Shown here: positions 38,653-47,279 of the stretch, piece by piece | Layout of the letters: every line of letters begins with the position of its first letter | Position numbering within the stretch: position 1 is the stretch's first letter | Program-made: the position numbers and the translations under genes | The notes under the pieces: generated by a model | Database searches by the model: none | Told to the model about the DNA's origin: nothing | What the model saw: the letters and a program-made list of their open reading frames with translations, nothing else | DNA from: Coraliomargarita algicola | GTDB lineage: Bacteria; Verrucomicrobiota; Verrucomicrobiia; Opitutales; Coraliomargaritaceae | Direction of reading: 5' to 3' | NCBI RefSeq assembly: GCF_033878955.1 | Contig: NZ_CP138858.1 | Location: 992,001-1,056,000 of the forward strand | DNA length: 64,000 bases

Positions 38653-41640
38653 CTACGCTTTATTCGAAATCCATACGCAACTATAGGGCTCTAGCACAAT
38701 TTCCCCTTCGAGATCATTGTAGCTTTGGCCACTAATCAAATCACACCAAGTCTCCGTCGCGATTAGATTCAACTCCACCAATGGTATCGTTTGGCGTTGG
38801 TCGGATATGTTATTTAAGGCAAACAAAGATTGATCACGGTTCAAGCTCTCGCGCCAGAATGCGAATACCTGATCCGAGAAATGCAATGTATACTGAGTGG
38901 CATTTGGATGAAAAGCAGCTTGCTTGCGGCGAATCTCAATCAAGCGTTTCATCTCAGCGAAGACAGCCTTGTGATGACGCCCATCGTCTTCCAGTGCAGC
39001 GTTGAGCTCGTCGACTGGCCATTGGTAGCGATTGATCGTACGGGCACGGCCGGTTTGTGCCATGCCCTCGCGATTATTCTCTGTGCCGAGTAGACTATGG
39101 ATATAAATCGCCGGCAAGCCCTCCAGAGCCAACATAATCGTATGCGCACAGATGTAACGCGCAGTTTGCAAACCATCGGCCTCCCCGCCGATGGTCTTGG
39201 CCATCGCACTGTAAAGCGAGATATTAGCCTCATACGGCGTGAGCTCCCCTTCGGGGGTGCGACGCATCGAAATCTCACCGCCACTATCACGCAAGTTAGC
39301 CACCAAGTCGTCCAACTCTTCGGCGGACAGCAGCCCCTCCGCCGGGCGCAGTCCTATGCCATCATGCGAAGCGATAAAGTTCAGATAGGCCCGCCCGCGA
39401 CGGGCCGGCGGCATAGACATCATCCAGGTCTTTAAGTGCTTACAATTGCCACTCAAAATCGAGTTCAACAACAAGGGCGGCAGCGAAAAGTTATAGATCA
39501 AATGCGCCTCGTTGTCGTTGCCAAAGTAACTGAGATTCTCGCGGTTAGGCACATTTGTCTCTGTGATTAAAACTGCAGTGGGCTCTAAGTTTTCGATCAC
39601 GATGCGCAATAACTTAATCAACTCGTGCGTCTGTGGCAAATGCACACAATTCGTGCCCGACTCTTTCCAAAGAAAAGCAATCGCATCCAAGCGGAAGTAA
39701 CGAATCCCCTGCTCTACATAGTGACGAATGATACGCACGATCTCATAAAGCACCTCTGGATTCTTGTAATTCAGATCGACCTGATCCTCGCTAAAGGTAC
39801 ACCATACATGCTTCGCGCCATCGACTGTTTTGACCTCGGTCAATAGCGGCGTGCTGCGCGGACGGACCACCATCGAGAGATCTTCATAGTCAGTGCCCTC
39901 GATAAAATAATCACGACCGGGGTCGCGGCCTTTTAGGAAGTTCTGAAACCAACGGGACTGACTGGAGCAATGATTGATCACCAAGTCGGCCATCAGGTCA
40001 AAGTCCTCCGCGATCGATTGCAAGTCCTCCCAAGTGCCCAGCTTCGAGTCGACGGCCTTGTAATCAATCACCGAAAAACCATCGTCCGAACTATAAGGGT
40101 TAAACGGCAAGACGTGCACTGCGCTCAAAGTGTCCCGCAGATCTCGCACCAGAAAATTCTTTAATTCACGCAGAGGCTTGCGCGTTTCACTGATAATCGA
40201 GTCACCGTAGGTGATCATCATGATGTCTGACTGATCCCACTTACTGGTCCCCAATGCCACCGGCGCGACTTGCTCGGACATATGAGCCGCTTCCAATAAA
40301 TGATCTGTAATCTCTTCGACACGCTCGGCACCGTAAATTTCGTTCACGTGCAAGGCCACACGCTGACGCACCCGCTGCGTCTTAGGGTGCAGCGCAGGAT
40401 TCACGACGATCTCAGACCCGAACTCCTGACGATCATCTTCGACCGCTTCTTTGATCTGGTGCAAAATGTCAGGCACCGCCGCAATCACTCGTTTCCAACT
40501 TGGCATAAACGGCACATCCATCGACTTGCTCGGATCCAAAAATTCCTCGCCAGCGTTGAGAATGTTTTCGGCAAAGACTTCAACCGCCGATCCCTCGGTG
40601 TGACGATCGAACTTGAGCCCATTAATCATAGCATCACTGTGGTAGCTATCCACCAAGTCCAGTGCGATGCGGAAATATGCAGCCTTAATCGTGCGCACAT
40701 GCTCATGCGAAAAGACCTGCCCCTGCGTTGCCATCTTACGATAGAGCGATTTGGTAATATCACAACTCATCTTAGACAGCCCGCGACTGCGATCTTCCAA
40801 AGATAAGTCTTGATGCTTGTGATCATACGTGTCCGCCACATCCACTTGGCAAATCTGGTTGGTCGAATAGTTGCGCTGCATCTCTGAAAGCACCCCCATC
40901 TCCAAGCCCCAATCGGATGGAATACGGATGTCTTCAATCACGTCACGTTGCATAGAAAATTCCCCGGCCAATGGGTAGTGAAAACTGTCCAGGTAGTCCA
41001 AGTATTCATTCGCACCGCAAACCTTCTTCAATGCCCGAATAAGTGGCGTGACTAATAAGCGACAAACCCGTCCATTCATCGAATTGTTAGCCACACGCGC
41101 ATAGTAACCCTTGCAAAACTTATAACTAAAGGAAGGATTGGCCACCGGATAGATCAAGCGGGCCAGCATATCACGCTTATAAGTCGTAATATCGCAGTCG
41201 TGCAGCGCCACCGCCTCCGCCTTGCCAGCCGCCAGCACATAACCAAACATATACCATACGTTACGGCCCTTGCCCATCTCCTTAGGTGCCAGCCCCTTTT
41301 CCTTCAATAAGGCATCAATCTTACGCAAACGCGGACCGTCGTTCCACAGCACTTCCGGCTGTTGCGGTAAACGGCTGAAAAAGTCCAACGCGTGCCGATA
41401 CTCCGCTTCATTCGCGCGGTCCAGCCCCACCACAATCTGATCCAAATAGGGAACCTCCGCAAGCTCATCGAGTATCGACGAGAGCGCAGGCATCTGCAGC
41501 TCTGAATATAATGAAGGCAAAACCAGCGCCATCGGTCGACGCTTGCGGAATTGCATGAGATCCGCCTCAAGCTTTTCCAGCGGACGGTTGTTAAGCTGAT
41601 GCAGTGTCGTGATCAGTCCGTGTTGATGAAAATCTCCCAT
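38653..41640 (-). CDS. fused glucosyl-3-phosphoglycerate synthase-like GT and GH13_18 glucosylglycerate/sucrose phosphorylase-like enzyme
   Basis: 995 aa with two complete enzymes. Residues about 35-420 resemble GpgS (GT81): LVLPSLYSELQMPAL, DCDITTYKRD (DxD) and LAGEFSMQRDVIEDIRIPSDWGLEMGVL. Residues about 475-990 are GH13_18 with DLVINHCS, YFRLDAIAFLW (nucleophile Asp), AVLITETNVPN (acid/base Glu) and NFIASHDGIG. GpgS makes glucosyl-3-phosphoglycerate; GH13_18 members include sucrose and glucosylglycerate phosphorylases, so the same polypeptide may build and dismantle the solute glucosylglycerate. The HAD phosphatase gene ends 15 nt upstream. Substrate assignment is inferred. Confidence 0.85.
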   Translation of the reverse strand: MGDFHQHGLITTLHQLNNRPLEKLEADLMQFRKRRPMALVLPSLYSELQMPALSSILDELAEVPYLDQIVVGLDRANEAEYRHALDFFSRLPQQPEVLWNDGPRLRKIDALLKEKGLAPKEMGKGRNVWYMFGYVLAAGKAEAVALHDCDITTYKRDMLARLIYPVANPSFSYKFCKGYYARVANNSMNGRVCRLLVTPLIRALKKVCGANEYLDYLDSFHYPLAGEFSMQRDVIEDIRIPSDWGLEMGVLSEMQRNYSTNQICQVDVADTYDHKHQDLSLEDRSRGLSKMSCDITKSLYRKMATQGQVFSHEHVRTIKAAYFRIALDLVDSYHSDAMINGLKFDRHTEGSAVEVFAENILNAGEEFLDPSKSMDVPFMPSWKRVIAAVPDILHQIKEAVEDDRQEFGSEIVVNPALHPKTQRVRQRVALHVNEIYGAERVEEITDHLLEAAHMSEQVAPVALGTSKWDQSDIMMITYGDSIISETRKPLRELKNFLVRDLRDTLSAVHVLPFNPYSSDDGFSVIDYKAVDSKLGTWEDLQSIAEDFDLMADLVINHCSSQSRWFQNFLKGRDPGRDYFIEGTDYEDLSMVVRPRSTPLLTEVKTVDGAKHVWCTFSEDQVDLNYKNPEVLYEIVRIIRHYVEQGIRYFRLDAIAFLWKESGTNCVHLPQTHELIKLLRIVIENLEPTAVLITETNVPNRENLSYFGNDNEAHLIYNFSLPPLLLNSILSGNCKHLKTWMMSMPPARRGRAYLNFIASHDGIGLRPAEGLLSAEELDDLVANLRDSGGEISMRRTPEGELTPYEANISLYSAMAKTIGGEADGLQTARYICAHTIMLALEGLPAIYIHSLLGTENNREGMAQTGRARTINRYQWPVDELNAALEDDGRHHKAVFAEMKRLIEIRRKQAAFHPNATQYTLHFSDQVFAFWRESLNRDQSLFALNNISDQRQTIPLVELNLIATETWCDLISGQSYNDLEGEIVLEPYSCVWISNKA

Positions 41641-41655
41641 AGGTAATGTAGGTAT

Positions 41656-42450
41656 TTAGCAGTATTCGTCTAAGATAGTTAAAACCGCCGCATTCCAACC
41701 TTTAGAGGTCGGATACGGGGCATGCACCACACGCGGTGCATTGGGTGTAATATGTGGACCATCCACATGTGGAATCACAACCGCGATATCCGCAGCTTCC
41801 AACATGGCCGTATCGTTGGCACTATCGCCGAGTGCCACCAGAACCCAATCTACATCGGGTTCGCGGTCTTGATAGTATTTCAATGCGGCCGCCGAGCCGT
41901 CAGCCTTGTCGGCGCTGCCCATCAAATGCCAAAAACGCCCCCCTTGCAACATACGGATGCCATGGCTGGCTAGCGCATCCGCAAAAGCCAATCGATGCAA
42001 TTCCGTATCATTCCACGTAATCGGCTCCGTCGCCAAGCGTGAGCGCGAGCGTTGTGCTTGCGGTACCGAGAGTCCCGTGCGTTCGGCCAATTCCTGATCC
42101 GTCCAGTCGGCAAAGCCCTCAAAACGATAGCCCAACTGCCGCCGCAAATCGTGCGCAGCCAGTAAAATTTCGCTACGCGGAATTCCCTTAATCTCCACCG
42201 AATAATCCCCCGGGCGTTCTTTTCGAATCGCCAGCAAGCCACCATTTTCCGCCACGATCGGCGAATCCAAATCCAACGCCTTGGCTAAATCTTCCATTTC
42301 AGCCAATGTCTTACTCGAATTCAAAACCAAGGGCACACCCAAATTCCGCAAACGCAAAATCGCCGGTGCCGCTTGAGCCCACGAGTAACTATGGTCCAAA
42401 AAAGTTGCATCCAAATCAGTGACAAAGAGTAGTTTTTTTTGCTGCCCCAT
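41656..42450 (-). CDS. HAD-IIB phosphatase, mannosyl/glucosyl-3-phosphoglycerate phosphatase-like
   Basis: 264 aa. HAD motif I FVTDLDATFLDHSYSW (DxD), motif II Ser in VLNSSKT, motif IV GDSANDTAMLEAAD; the cap region LGYRFEGFADWTDQELAERTGLSVPQAQRSRSRLATEPI matches the MpgP/YedP group. It would dephosphorylate glucosyl- or mannosyl-3-phosphoglycerate. It is the first gene of a two-gene unit with the GpgS-GH13_18 fusion, which supplies the logical upstream and recycling steps. Confidence 0.88.
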   Translation of the reverse strand: MGQQKKLLFVTDLDATFLDHSYSWAQAAPAILRLRNLGVPLVLNSSKTLAEMEDLAKALDLDSPIVAENGGLLAIRKERPGDYSVEIKGIPRSEILLAAHDLRRQLGYRFEGFADWTDQELAERTGLSVPQAQRSRSRLATEPITWNDTELHRLAFADALASHGIRMLQGGRFWHLMGSADKADGSAAALKYYQDREPDVDWVLVALGDSANDTAMLEAADIAVVIPHVDGPHITPNAPRVVHAPYPTSKGWNAAVLTILDEYC

Positions 42451-42816
42451 CCGACTCAGAATGCCCGGTCAATATTCCGCAGAACTTGCACCCTCACAAA
42501 AGCAGGCCGCAATCCATGTGCCTCTCTGCGCCGAAGCCGCAAAGAAAGCTGTTGAACAAGAATTCGCAGGTAAAAAGAAAACATGAATCATCACAGAGCA
42601 ACTACCATGCCAGTTCGTAAAACAGCACGCAAGCCCCCCGAAGAGAGAGCCCCAAGCCAGGCCAATCGCAGCCGCAAGCAACAATAATAGCCCACACCCC
42701 AAACAAACGCCCCACAGCCAATCAAATACAATCCCCTACATTCGATGTTCGACCTTCCCCGTATCCACCCCGCAAACATTCGACGTTCAATGTTCAATGT
42801 TCCCAGCGTTCCATCT
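42451..42816. other. non-coding spacer between the solute locus and the first MITE-like element
   Basis: No credible gene. It contains short imperfect repeats of the type TTCGACGTTCAATGTTCAA between about 42738 and 42803, like the repetitive spacers common in Verrucomicrobiota genomes (recalled, not checked). Confidence 0.6.
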
Positions 42817-43184
42817 TATACCAATTCTAGAATAGTTTGATCCATTAGGAATTAACCGGTAGCGCAGCTCTGTATCGGACCACATTTAAGGAGATTTTGA
42901 GTCTTGATTGAAGCATGGGTAGGGAGCTTTCGCCGAAAGCGCCGTCTTCCAGATGATAATTTTGACCCGTATAAATCGTCACCGCCAGGCGATCCCACGT
43001 GGCGAATGGCAGTTTTGGCAAAACAGCCCTACCATATAACGAACTCTCTGAGTGCCTCTTGCAGGAGAGCCATTCGGCCTGTCTCGGAGAGCATCAGACG
43101 TTCGAGACAAATCGCCAACAGAACCTGAATACGCACAGAGAAGGTGCTGCGATACCGGTTCAAACATTCTTAGAAATGGTATTA
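42817..43184. mobile_element. MITE-like element with about 25-bp imperfect terminal inverted repeats
   Basis: The left end reads ATACCAATTCTAGAATAGTT and continues TGATCC; the reverse complement of the right end reads ATACCATTTCTAAGAATGTT, then TGAA. The interior of about 320 bp has no convincing gene and contains a hairpin around GCTTTCGCCGAAAGC. The same termini bound a second element at about 43486-43643, showing that this is a family. Confidence 0.7.
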
Positions 43185-43304
43185 CGCACCTCGCGCAGGA
43201 AAAAGACACCCGCGTTCAAAGCCTGTCGCTGCGTCCCCGCCGCCACGCCTTCCTCCACCGCCCGCGTAAAAGGCTATGTGCGCGTAGTCTCACGTGACTT
43301 CGCC

Positions 43305-43731
43305 TCACGCGGTCACGCGACACCGATGCGCTGCGAAATAATGCTTCAACTGTCTCTTCAAAAACTTTCGTCCACCACCACTTTTTAAAAAGCGTTCTCT
43401 TCCCTGAGCATCTTCCCGGATAGTATACGCCTCATAATAAATGAGCTTCCAAGGTCTTCGAAAAGAAGTCGCTTTTGCTTCACCAGTATTATACCCATTC
43501 GAAAAAAGTTTGGTCCTAATAGATATGTCTTTTGTAACCTCGGTTCTCGGAACCGGGGCGATGCCGATCACCCCCCGAAACAAAGTTTCGAGGCTAGGCA
43601 AAGGCCAATCTTATAGATCATATATTCTTAGAAGTGGTATTATGCTCAAATAGACGGCAACGCAAATTGCCAGTATAACCGATGTAAAGCCCCTGATCGA
43701 GTTGAGACTGCAGCACGTAAACATAGAACAT
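43305..43731 (-). pseudogene. GIY-YIG nuclease-domain protein interrupted by a MITE-like insertion
   Basis: The N-terminal part begins at ATG 43731: MFYVYVLQSQ...LYIGYTGNLRCRLFEHNT, the GIY-YIG core of UvrC/Endonuc-type small proteins. The C-terminal part is TGEAKATSFRRPWKLIYYEAYTIREDAQGRERFLKSGGGRKFLKRQL. They are separated by about 150 bp carrying stops. Removing the insertion and one copy of its direct repeat restores EHNTGEAKATSFRRPWKLIYYE, a normal family sequence of about 90 aa. The gene is clearly inactivated. Confidence 0.85.
43486..43643. mobile_element. MITE-like insertion (about 150 bp) inside the GIY-YIG gene
   Basis: Flanked by direct repeats GTATTAT at 43486-43492 and 43637-43643. 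The left terminus ATACCCATTCGAAAAAAGTT and the reverse complement of the right terminus, ATACCACTTCTAAGAATATA, match the ends of the element at 42817-43184, while the interiors differ. The host gene gives the pre-insertion sequence, so the insertion is directly demonstrated. Confidence 0.8.
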
Positions 43732-43905
43732 AACCGATCATCCCTAAAAGAATAACCGCCGCCTGCCACGTGAGCTCTGCTCTTTACGTGGTGAGGCGAA
43801 GCCTTTTTACGCCCCCAATACCTCAGCCCAACGAGGAAAATGTATGGTTTTCATAACAAATTTACTAGTGCTCAAACATTTACTTACTAGCAAGCGAAAA
43901 CTCAT
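43732..43905. other. spacer between the GIY-YIG gene and the A/B repeat block
   Basis: No gene. A CACGTG...TACGTG hairpin lies near 43770-43800, followed by an AT-rich stretch leading to the first TGAGTGCACGAATCGCCGG repeat. Confidence 0.5.
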
Positions 43906-44524
43906 TGAGTGCACGAATCGCCGGAAACGGGACATCGACTTACAGCATCCCAACTTACACAATTCACCTACATACAGCAACTTACAACTCGATCGAGTAG
44001 CGTAAGTCCTTTTTCATAAAAAGTGTTATCATTCACTCAAAGACATAACTATCGAAATCGAGCAAACGACCGACAAATCACTGCATTTCATCAAACGAAG
44101 TAAACCATGGACCAAAAACGCTCTATTCCGCTAAAACACTGACCTTGCAGAGGAAATGGCACTACAAATCCTCAAAACCTGAGTGCACGAATCGCCGGAG
44201 TTGATAACTATCCATAAATTCGACAACAAATCCACTAGATACTATAAATCAAATACTTATACATCAAAACAAACAGTTACTGTGGGATTCATCAAAAAGT
44301 GTTATCATTCACTCAGATTCAAAAACCACCGCTGAGTGCACGAATCGCCGGAAACAAAATCTTGATATTACACATAATTTTGACTTACCTACTGACTATT
44401 CAGTCAACCGCAATCCCCCGACAGAACTAAAGCCTCAGTCATACAAATCAAACGGTTCCATCGAAAAACACCTCACAATCAAACAAAACACCAACCCGAG
44501 TTATCATTCACTCAGTGAATGATA
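43906..44524 (+). repeat. three units with conserved ends (A and B boxes) and unrelated interiors
   Basis: Box A, TGAGTGCACGAATCGCCGG, occurs at 43906, 44180 and 44333. Box B, GTGTTATCATTCACTCA, ends at 44039, 44315 and (shortened to TTATCATTCACTCA) 44514. Order is A-B-A-B-A-B, all in one orientation; each unit begins TGAGTG and ends CACTCA. Unit lengths are about 134, 136 and 182 bp with unrelated AT-rich interiors. The last B box is half of a palindrome with 11-bp arms (TATCATTCACT) at 44502-44524, just before the first cassette gene. No coding potential. Confidence 0.85.
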
Positions 44525-44536
44525 TAACACTGATAG

Positions 44537-45109
44537 ATGAAATTAATTATCCCAATACTGTTTCTAGCTTCAGTCGTAGTGGCGATGTCGAGCGAAGACC
44601 CGTTTGATTCCGAAGCCCATCGCACCCAAGCAGCAGTTTTGAAACTATTGGAGATTCAAGACGAAAAAGAATTGTCAGTAGCGATTGAACAAGGGATCGC
44701 TGAACACGGACCTAATTTCATATCCCAGAAATTCTATTGGATCGAGGACCATCTGCGTGGAGCATTTAAGCTACTCGCCATGGAGAAAGAAGAATGGAAG
44801 AAATTTTCACAGCTTTTTCTGAATTACGAGCAACTGAAAGAATCTACCCCTAGTGAAAAATGGATAGGTGCTGTGCTTAACGGTGAGCCACTCGAAGGAG
44901 TTGATTCATTTTTGAGAGCAGAAGGGAAGTATAGCTACCGTATCGATGAGATTTGGATGAATCGAAACCGCGACAAGATTGTCGTTTTTTATGACCAGCG
45001 CCCCGTCGCCCATCTCGGCCATTCATGGGGTCACCTCCTCCTTCTAAAACACAACGGATCATGGGTCATTGCTCGTGACTTCACCGAAGGGACGGTCATT
45101 GGCCTGTAA
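44537..45109 (+). CDS. cassette gene: secreted protein of unknown function
   Basis: 190 aa with a signal peptide (MKLIIPILFLASVVVAMS). The mature part is acidic and helical with a C-terminal beta region (KIVVFYDQRPVAHLGHSWGHLLLLKHNGSWVIARDFTEGTVIGL) resembling domains that report on small-molecule or peptidase folds, without clear catalytic residues. First gene of the cassette array, starting 12 bp after the palindrome and followed by an attC-like site. No family recognised. Confidence 0.75.
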   Translation: MKLIIPILFLASVVVAMSSEDPFDSEAHRTQAAVLKLLEIQDEKELSVAIEQGIAEHGPNFISQKFYWIEDHLRGAFKLLAMEKEEWKKFSQLFLNYEQLKESTPSEKWIGAVLNGEPLEGVDSFLRAEGKYSYRIDEIWMNRNRDKIVVFYDQRPVAHLGHSWGHLLLLKHNGSWVIARDFTEGTVIGL

Positions 45110-45116
45110 AATGAAA

Positions 45117-45190
45117 GATCTATCCAGTCGCACCTATCAACTCCTTTCGCGCTCCGCGCTTCAGTCGCGATAGTGTTCTACGATATATAA
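45117..45190 (+). other. attC-like recombination site 1
   Basis: Imperfect hairpin. L'' GCACCTATC pairs with L' GATAGTGT with one unpaired base, R' is TACGATA, and the loop is GCGCTCCGCGC. It sits directly after the stop of the 190-aa cassette gene. Confidence 0.7.
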
Positions 45191-45392
45191 AAAAAATAAG
45201 ATTCGATGCGTTAGGGGAAGTCTGATTATTTTGAGGGAAAGAGAAAAAGGAAATCGATCATGCTGAAAGAATATCCCCAGTCAGACTTAGCCGAGTCGGC
45301 TTGAAAAAGGAAAACAAAAGACTAAACCCAAACAGCCACAAGCGATCATAAAGCATGCCATTCAGAACCACTACCCCACCACTTCCAGTCGG
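45191..45392 (+). other. short cassette without a convincing gene
   Basis: About 200 bp between two attC-like sites. The only plus-strand start of note opens a 14-codon frame at 45260 (MLKEYPQ...), which may be chance. Empty or non-coding cassettes are known in integrons. Confidence 0.5.
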
Positions 45393-45457
45393 ATATATCC
45401 AGACGAGTGGTCAACTCCGTTCGTGCCTCACTTCGTGAGCACTCTCCACGTTCAGTA
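45393..45457 (+). other. attC-like recombination site 2
   Basis: L'' GACGAGTG and L' CACTCTC pair with one extra base in L''. The right end is CCACGTTCAG, with the ACGTTC boundary shared by most sites in the array. It precedes the 125-aa cassette gene by 7 bp. Confidence 0.75.
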
Positions 45458-45464
45458 AATAAAT

Positions 45465-45842
45465 ATGAATGCTCACCATCCAAAGTCCAATCTGGCAAGA
45501 GCTTGGTCGTTAGTGAAACAATTCCTGACCATAAAAGCACTATTTCTATTCCTATTACAATTTCTCGTGTGGGTGAAAGTGTTATACCGATGGCTTCTGG
45601 AAAGAAGCATCCTATTTGAAGGAATAGCAATCCTGCTAGCGTTTGAATTGCTCGTGCTGGTAGTGATCCTTTCGTGGCGTATGAAAAGAGAAAATAAGCA
45701 GCAGGGAGAAGAAATAAATCGGTTAAAACCATATGAAAAAGAAGCTGAGGATAAAGAACATCAAGAAAGACTGAAGTATGATAAAAAATACATGAAAGAG
45801 ACCGAGCCTGAGTTATACAGGGCGTTAGGAAACAAGGACTGA
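45465..45842 (+). CDS. cassette gene: small membrane protein with charged tail
   Basis: 125 aa. Two hydrophobic segments (about residues 23-42 and 51-70) are followed by a strongly charged, probably coiled-coil tail (MKRENKQQGEEINRLKPYEKEAEDKEHQERL). The start lies 7 bp after an attC-like site and the stop 3' overlaps the next one, as expected of a cassette gene. An overlapping minus-strand frame (45732-45346) spans the attC and is not favoured. Function unknown. Confidence 0.65.
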   Translation: MNAHHPKSNLARAWSLVKQFLTIKALFLFLLQFLVWVKVLYRWLLERSILFEGIAILLAFELLVLVVILSWRMKRENKQQGEEINRLKPYEKEAEDKEHQERLKYDKKYMKETEPELYRALGNKD

Positions 45843-45905
45843 ACCAGTCGGATCACTCAATGAGGTTCGCTGAAGCTCACTCACGAGTGTCCTCTACGTT
45901 CTGAA
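45837..45905 (+). other. attC-like recombination site 3
   Basis: Left TGAACCAGTC, L'' GGATCACTC against L' GAGTGTCC with the T unpaired, right CTACGTTCTG. It follows the stop of the 125-aa gene immediately. Confidence 0.8.
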
Positions 45906-45911
45906 ATAATT

Positions 45912-46505
45912 ATGAAACAAAATTGGATTATACCCCTGATTGCTGCGACTCTCTTGATGGTTGGCTGCGATAATAACAAAACGGAAATCCTCAGCACGAG
46001 TGAGCTTGCGCGGGGGCTCAATTTGATCGTAGCTCAGCTAGAACTCCCAAAGGAGTCTCAGGAGAATCGGGAGCAATATTTCATTCTGCACGAAACCTCT
46101 GAAGGGCGCGATTCCTGGGGGACAGCCTTTAGGTCTCCACAGCCTGGAGGCACTGTAAAGCTTCTTGGAGACCCATACTCCAAATTGTTGACTATCCTTT
46201 TAAATGACGGCAGTTCGAGAAAACTTGGTCTCATGGAAAACAAAATGTATGAATGTAATGATGGATGGCCAGTGGGACACATTCAGGTTGGACATTATGT
46301 TGTCATATATGCTGATTCGCAGGAAGGGTTATTGGCGGCGCAGCCAAATTTTGCATCATTCTATGATGAAGAGCAGCAAAGAAAAGCTGAAGCTTCCAAA
46401 TGGTATCGTATTTCTTTTGTTGCTGCATCCGACGTTCCTGAGGATGCCCCAGATTACGTCCATCAAGTAATCCAGCAATTAATCCAGCACTCAAACCAGA
46501 ACTAG
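45912..46505 (+). CDS. cassette gene: lipoprotein of unknown function
   Basis: 197 aa. The N-terminus MKQNWIIPLIAATLLMVGC is a lipoprotein signal with Cys at residue 19. The mature region is mixed alpha/beta with no recognised domain (TSELARGLNLIVAQLELPKESQ...). It begins 6 bp after attC-like site 3 and ends inside site 4. Confidence 0.75.
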   Translation: MKQNWIIPLIAATLLMVGCDNNKTEILSTSELARGLNLIVAQLELPKESQENREQYFILHETSEGRDSWGTAFRSPQPGGTVKLLGDPYSKLLTILLNDGSSRKLGLMENKMYECNDGWPVGHIQVGHYVVIYADSQEGLLAAQPNFASFYDEEQQRKAEASKWYRISFVAASDVPEDAPDYVHQVIQQLIQHSNQN

Positions 46506-46562
46506 GCAGGATAGGACAATTCCGTTCGTGCCTCACTCCATGCCTACCTTTGACGTTGGGGA
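46496..46562 (+). other. attC-like recombination site 4
   Basis: R'' side CAGAACTAGGC, L'' AGGATAGG against L' CCTACCTT with one unpaired A, right TGACGTTGGG. The centre GACAATTCCGTTCGTGCCTC is nearly identical in sites 4, 7 and others. Confidence 0.85.
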
Positions 46563-46571
46563 AATGAATTA

Positions 46572-46820
46572 ATGAAAGAAATAACTAAAAAAGATAAGCT
46601 TATTGCAGCTGAATACGAAAAGGCAGCCCCGAACCAATTCGGAAACCTCCACGAGAGAATGAAATACTTGCTCTCATTGATTGAAAACATTGAAGAGGAA
46701 AGTCCTAATGCAGATGTAAAGTGGGCGGCTTACGATTTGGAAACAGAAATAAAGTATCACTCTCCTGCGAATCCACCATTCGGAACACGTGTTGGATACA
46801 AAAGCCCAGATATACGCTAA
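46572..46820 (+). CDS. cassette gene: small soluble protein
   Basis: 82 aa, acidic and helical (MKEITKKDKLIAAEYEKAAPNQFGNLHERMKYLLSLIENIEEESPN...), no signal peptide or membrane segment. It starts 9 bp after site 4 and ends just before site 5. Not recognised. Confidence 0.65.
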   Translation: MKEITKKDKLIAAEYEKAAPNQFGNLHERMKYLLSLIENIEEESPNADVKWAAYDLETEIKYHSPANPPFGTRVGYKSPDIR

Positions 46821-46822
46821 AA

Positions 46823-46897
46823 CCCCAACCAGGCGAGAGTGGACAACTCCGTTACGCGCTTCGCGCTTCACTCCGTGCCACCTCTTCACGTTCCCAG
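46823..46897 (+). other. attC-like recombination site 5
   Basis: R'' CCCAACCAGGC, L'' GAGAGTGG against L' CCACCTC with one unpaired A, right end CACGTTCCC; the loop contains GCGCTTCGCGC. Confidence 0.85.
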
Positions 46898-46908
46898 AAA
46901 AAATAAAA

Positions 46909-47187
46909 ATGAAAAGAGCATTCAAATTAGCAGGAATCAGCCTATTCGTCTGGGGCGTCACTTTAGTTCCCGTTTACATTGTAGCCACCTTTATAGTGAA
47001 TTCGATGAACCCTGAGGCAGTCGAATTTCGACAGGGAAAAACCACCAGTATCAGTTCGCCCAGAATGTTGATCTACAGCACGCAGAAAAGTGAATTTATG
47101 AAGCTTGCGATGATTACATCTCTAGTAATTTCTCAGACAGCAGTAGTTGCCAGCGTCTTCAGTAAACAAGATGAGAGCAAGTGGTAG
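46909..47187 (+). CDS. cassette gene: two-helix membrane protein, paralogue of the 56855-57151 gene
   Basis: Start at ATG 46909 (MKRAFKLAGISLFVWGVTLVPVYIV), 12 bp after site 5, gives 92 aa; the longer frame from 46789 runs through the attC. Two transmembrane helices (about residues 7-28 and 66-84). KLAMITSLVISQTAVVAS near the C-terminus is almost the same as KLAILTSLVISQTAILSS in the cassette gene at 56855-57151, so the two are paralogous cassettes. Function unknown. Confidence 0.75.
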   Translation: MKRAFKLAGISLFVWGVTLVPVYIVATFIVNSMNPEAVEFRQGKTTSISSPRMLIYSTQKSEFMKLAMITSLVISQTAVVASVFSKQDESKW

Positions 47188-47279
47188 CACCTCAATATTC
47201 GGTTGGGAACCAGTAGGCATGAGAAGGCGTAGCGCGTAAGCTTCAAAAGTGGAGCTCAATCGCATAGAACTACGCCACT

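Noticed and set aside
42904..43128. 74-codon frame inside the first MITE-like element
   Set aside because: No similarity to transposases recognised and it starts inside the element's hairpin region; treated as non-coding.
43906..44355. Possible CRISPR array from the repeated TGAGTGCACGAATCGCCGG
   Set aside because: Only three repeats, uneven spacing (about 274 and 153 bp), a second alternating motif and no cas genes.
42451..44536. Integron integrase upstream of the array
   Set aside because: No frame of adequate length or tyrosine recombinase motif in either strand of this stretch.
45346..45732. Minus-strand frame of 128 codons in the cassette array
   Set aside because: It spans an attC-like site and lies antisense to a better-placed plus-strand cassette gene; its hydrophobicity mirrors that gene.
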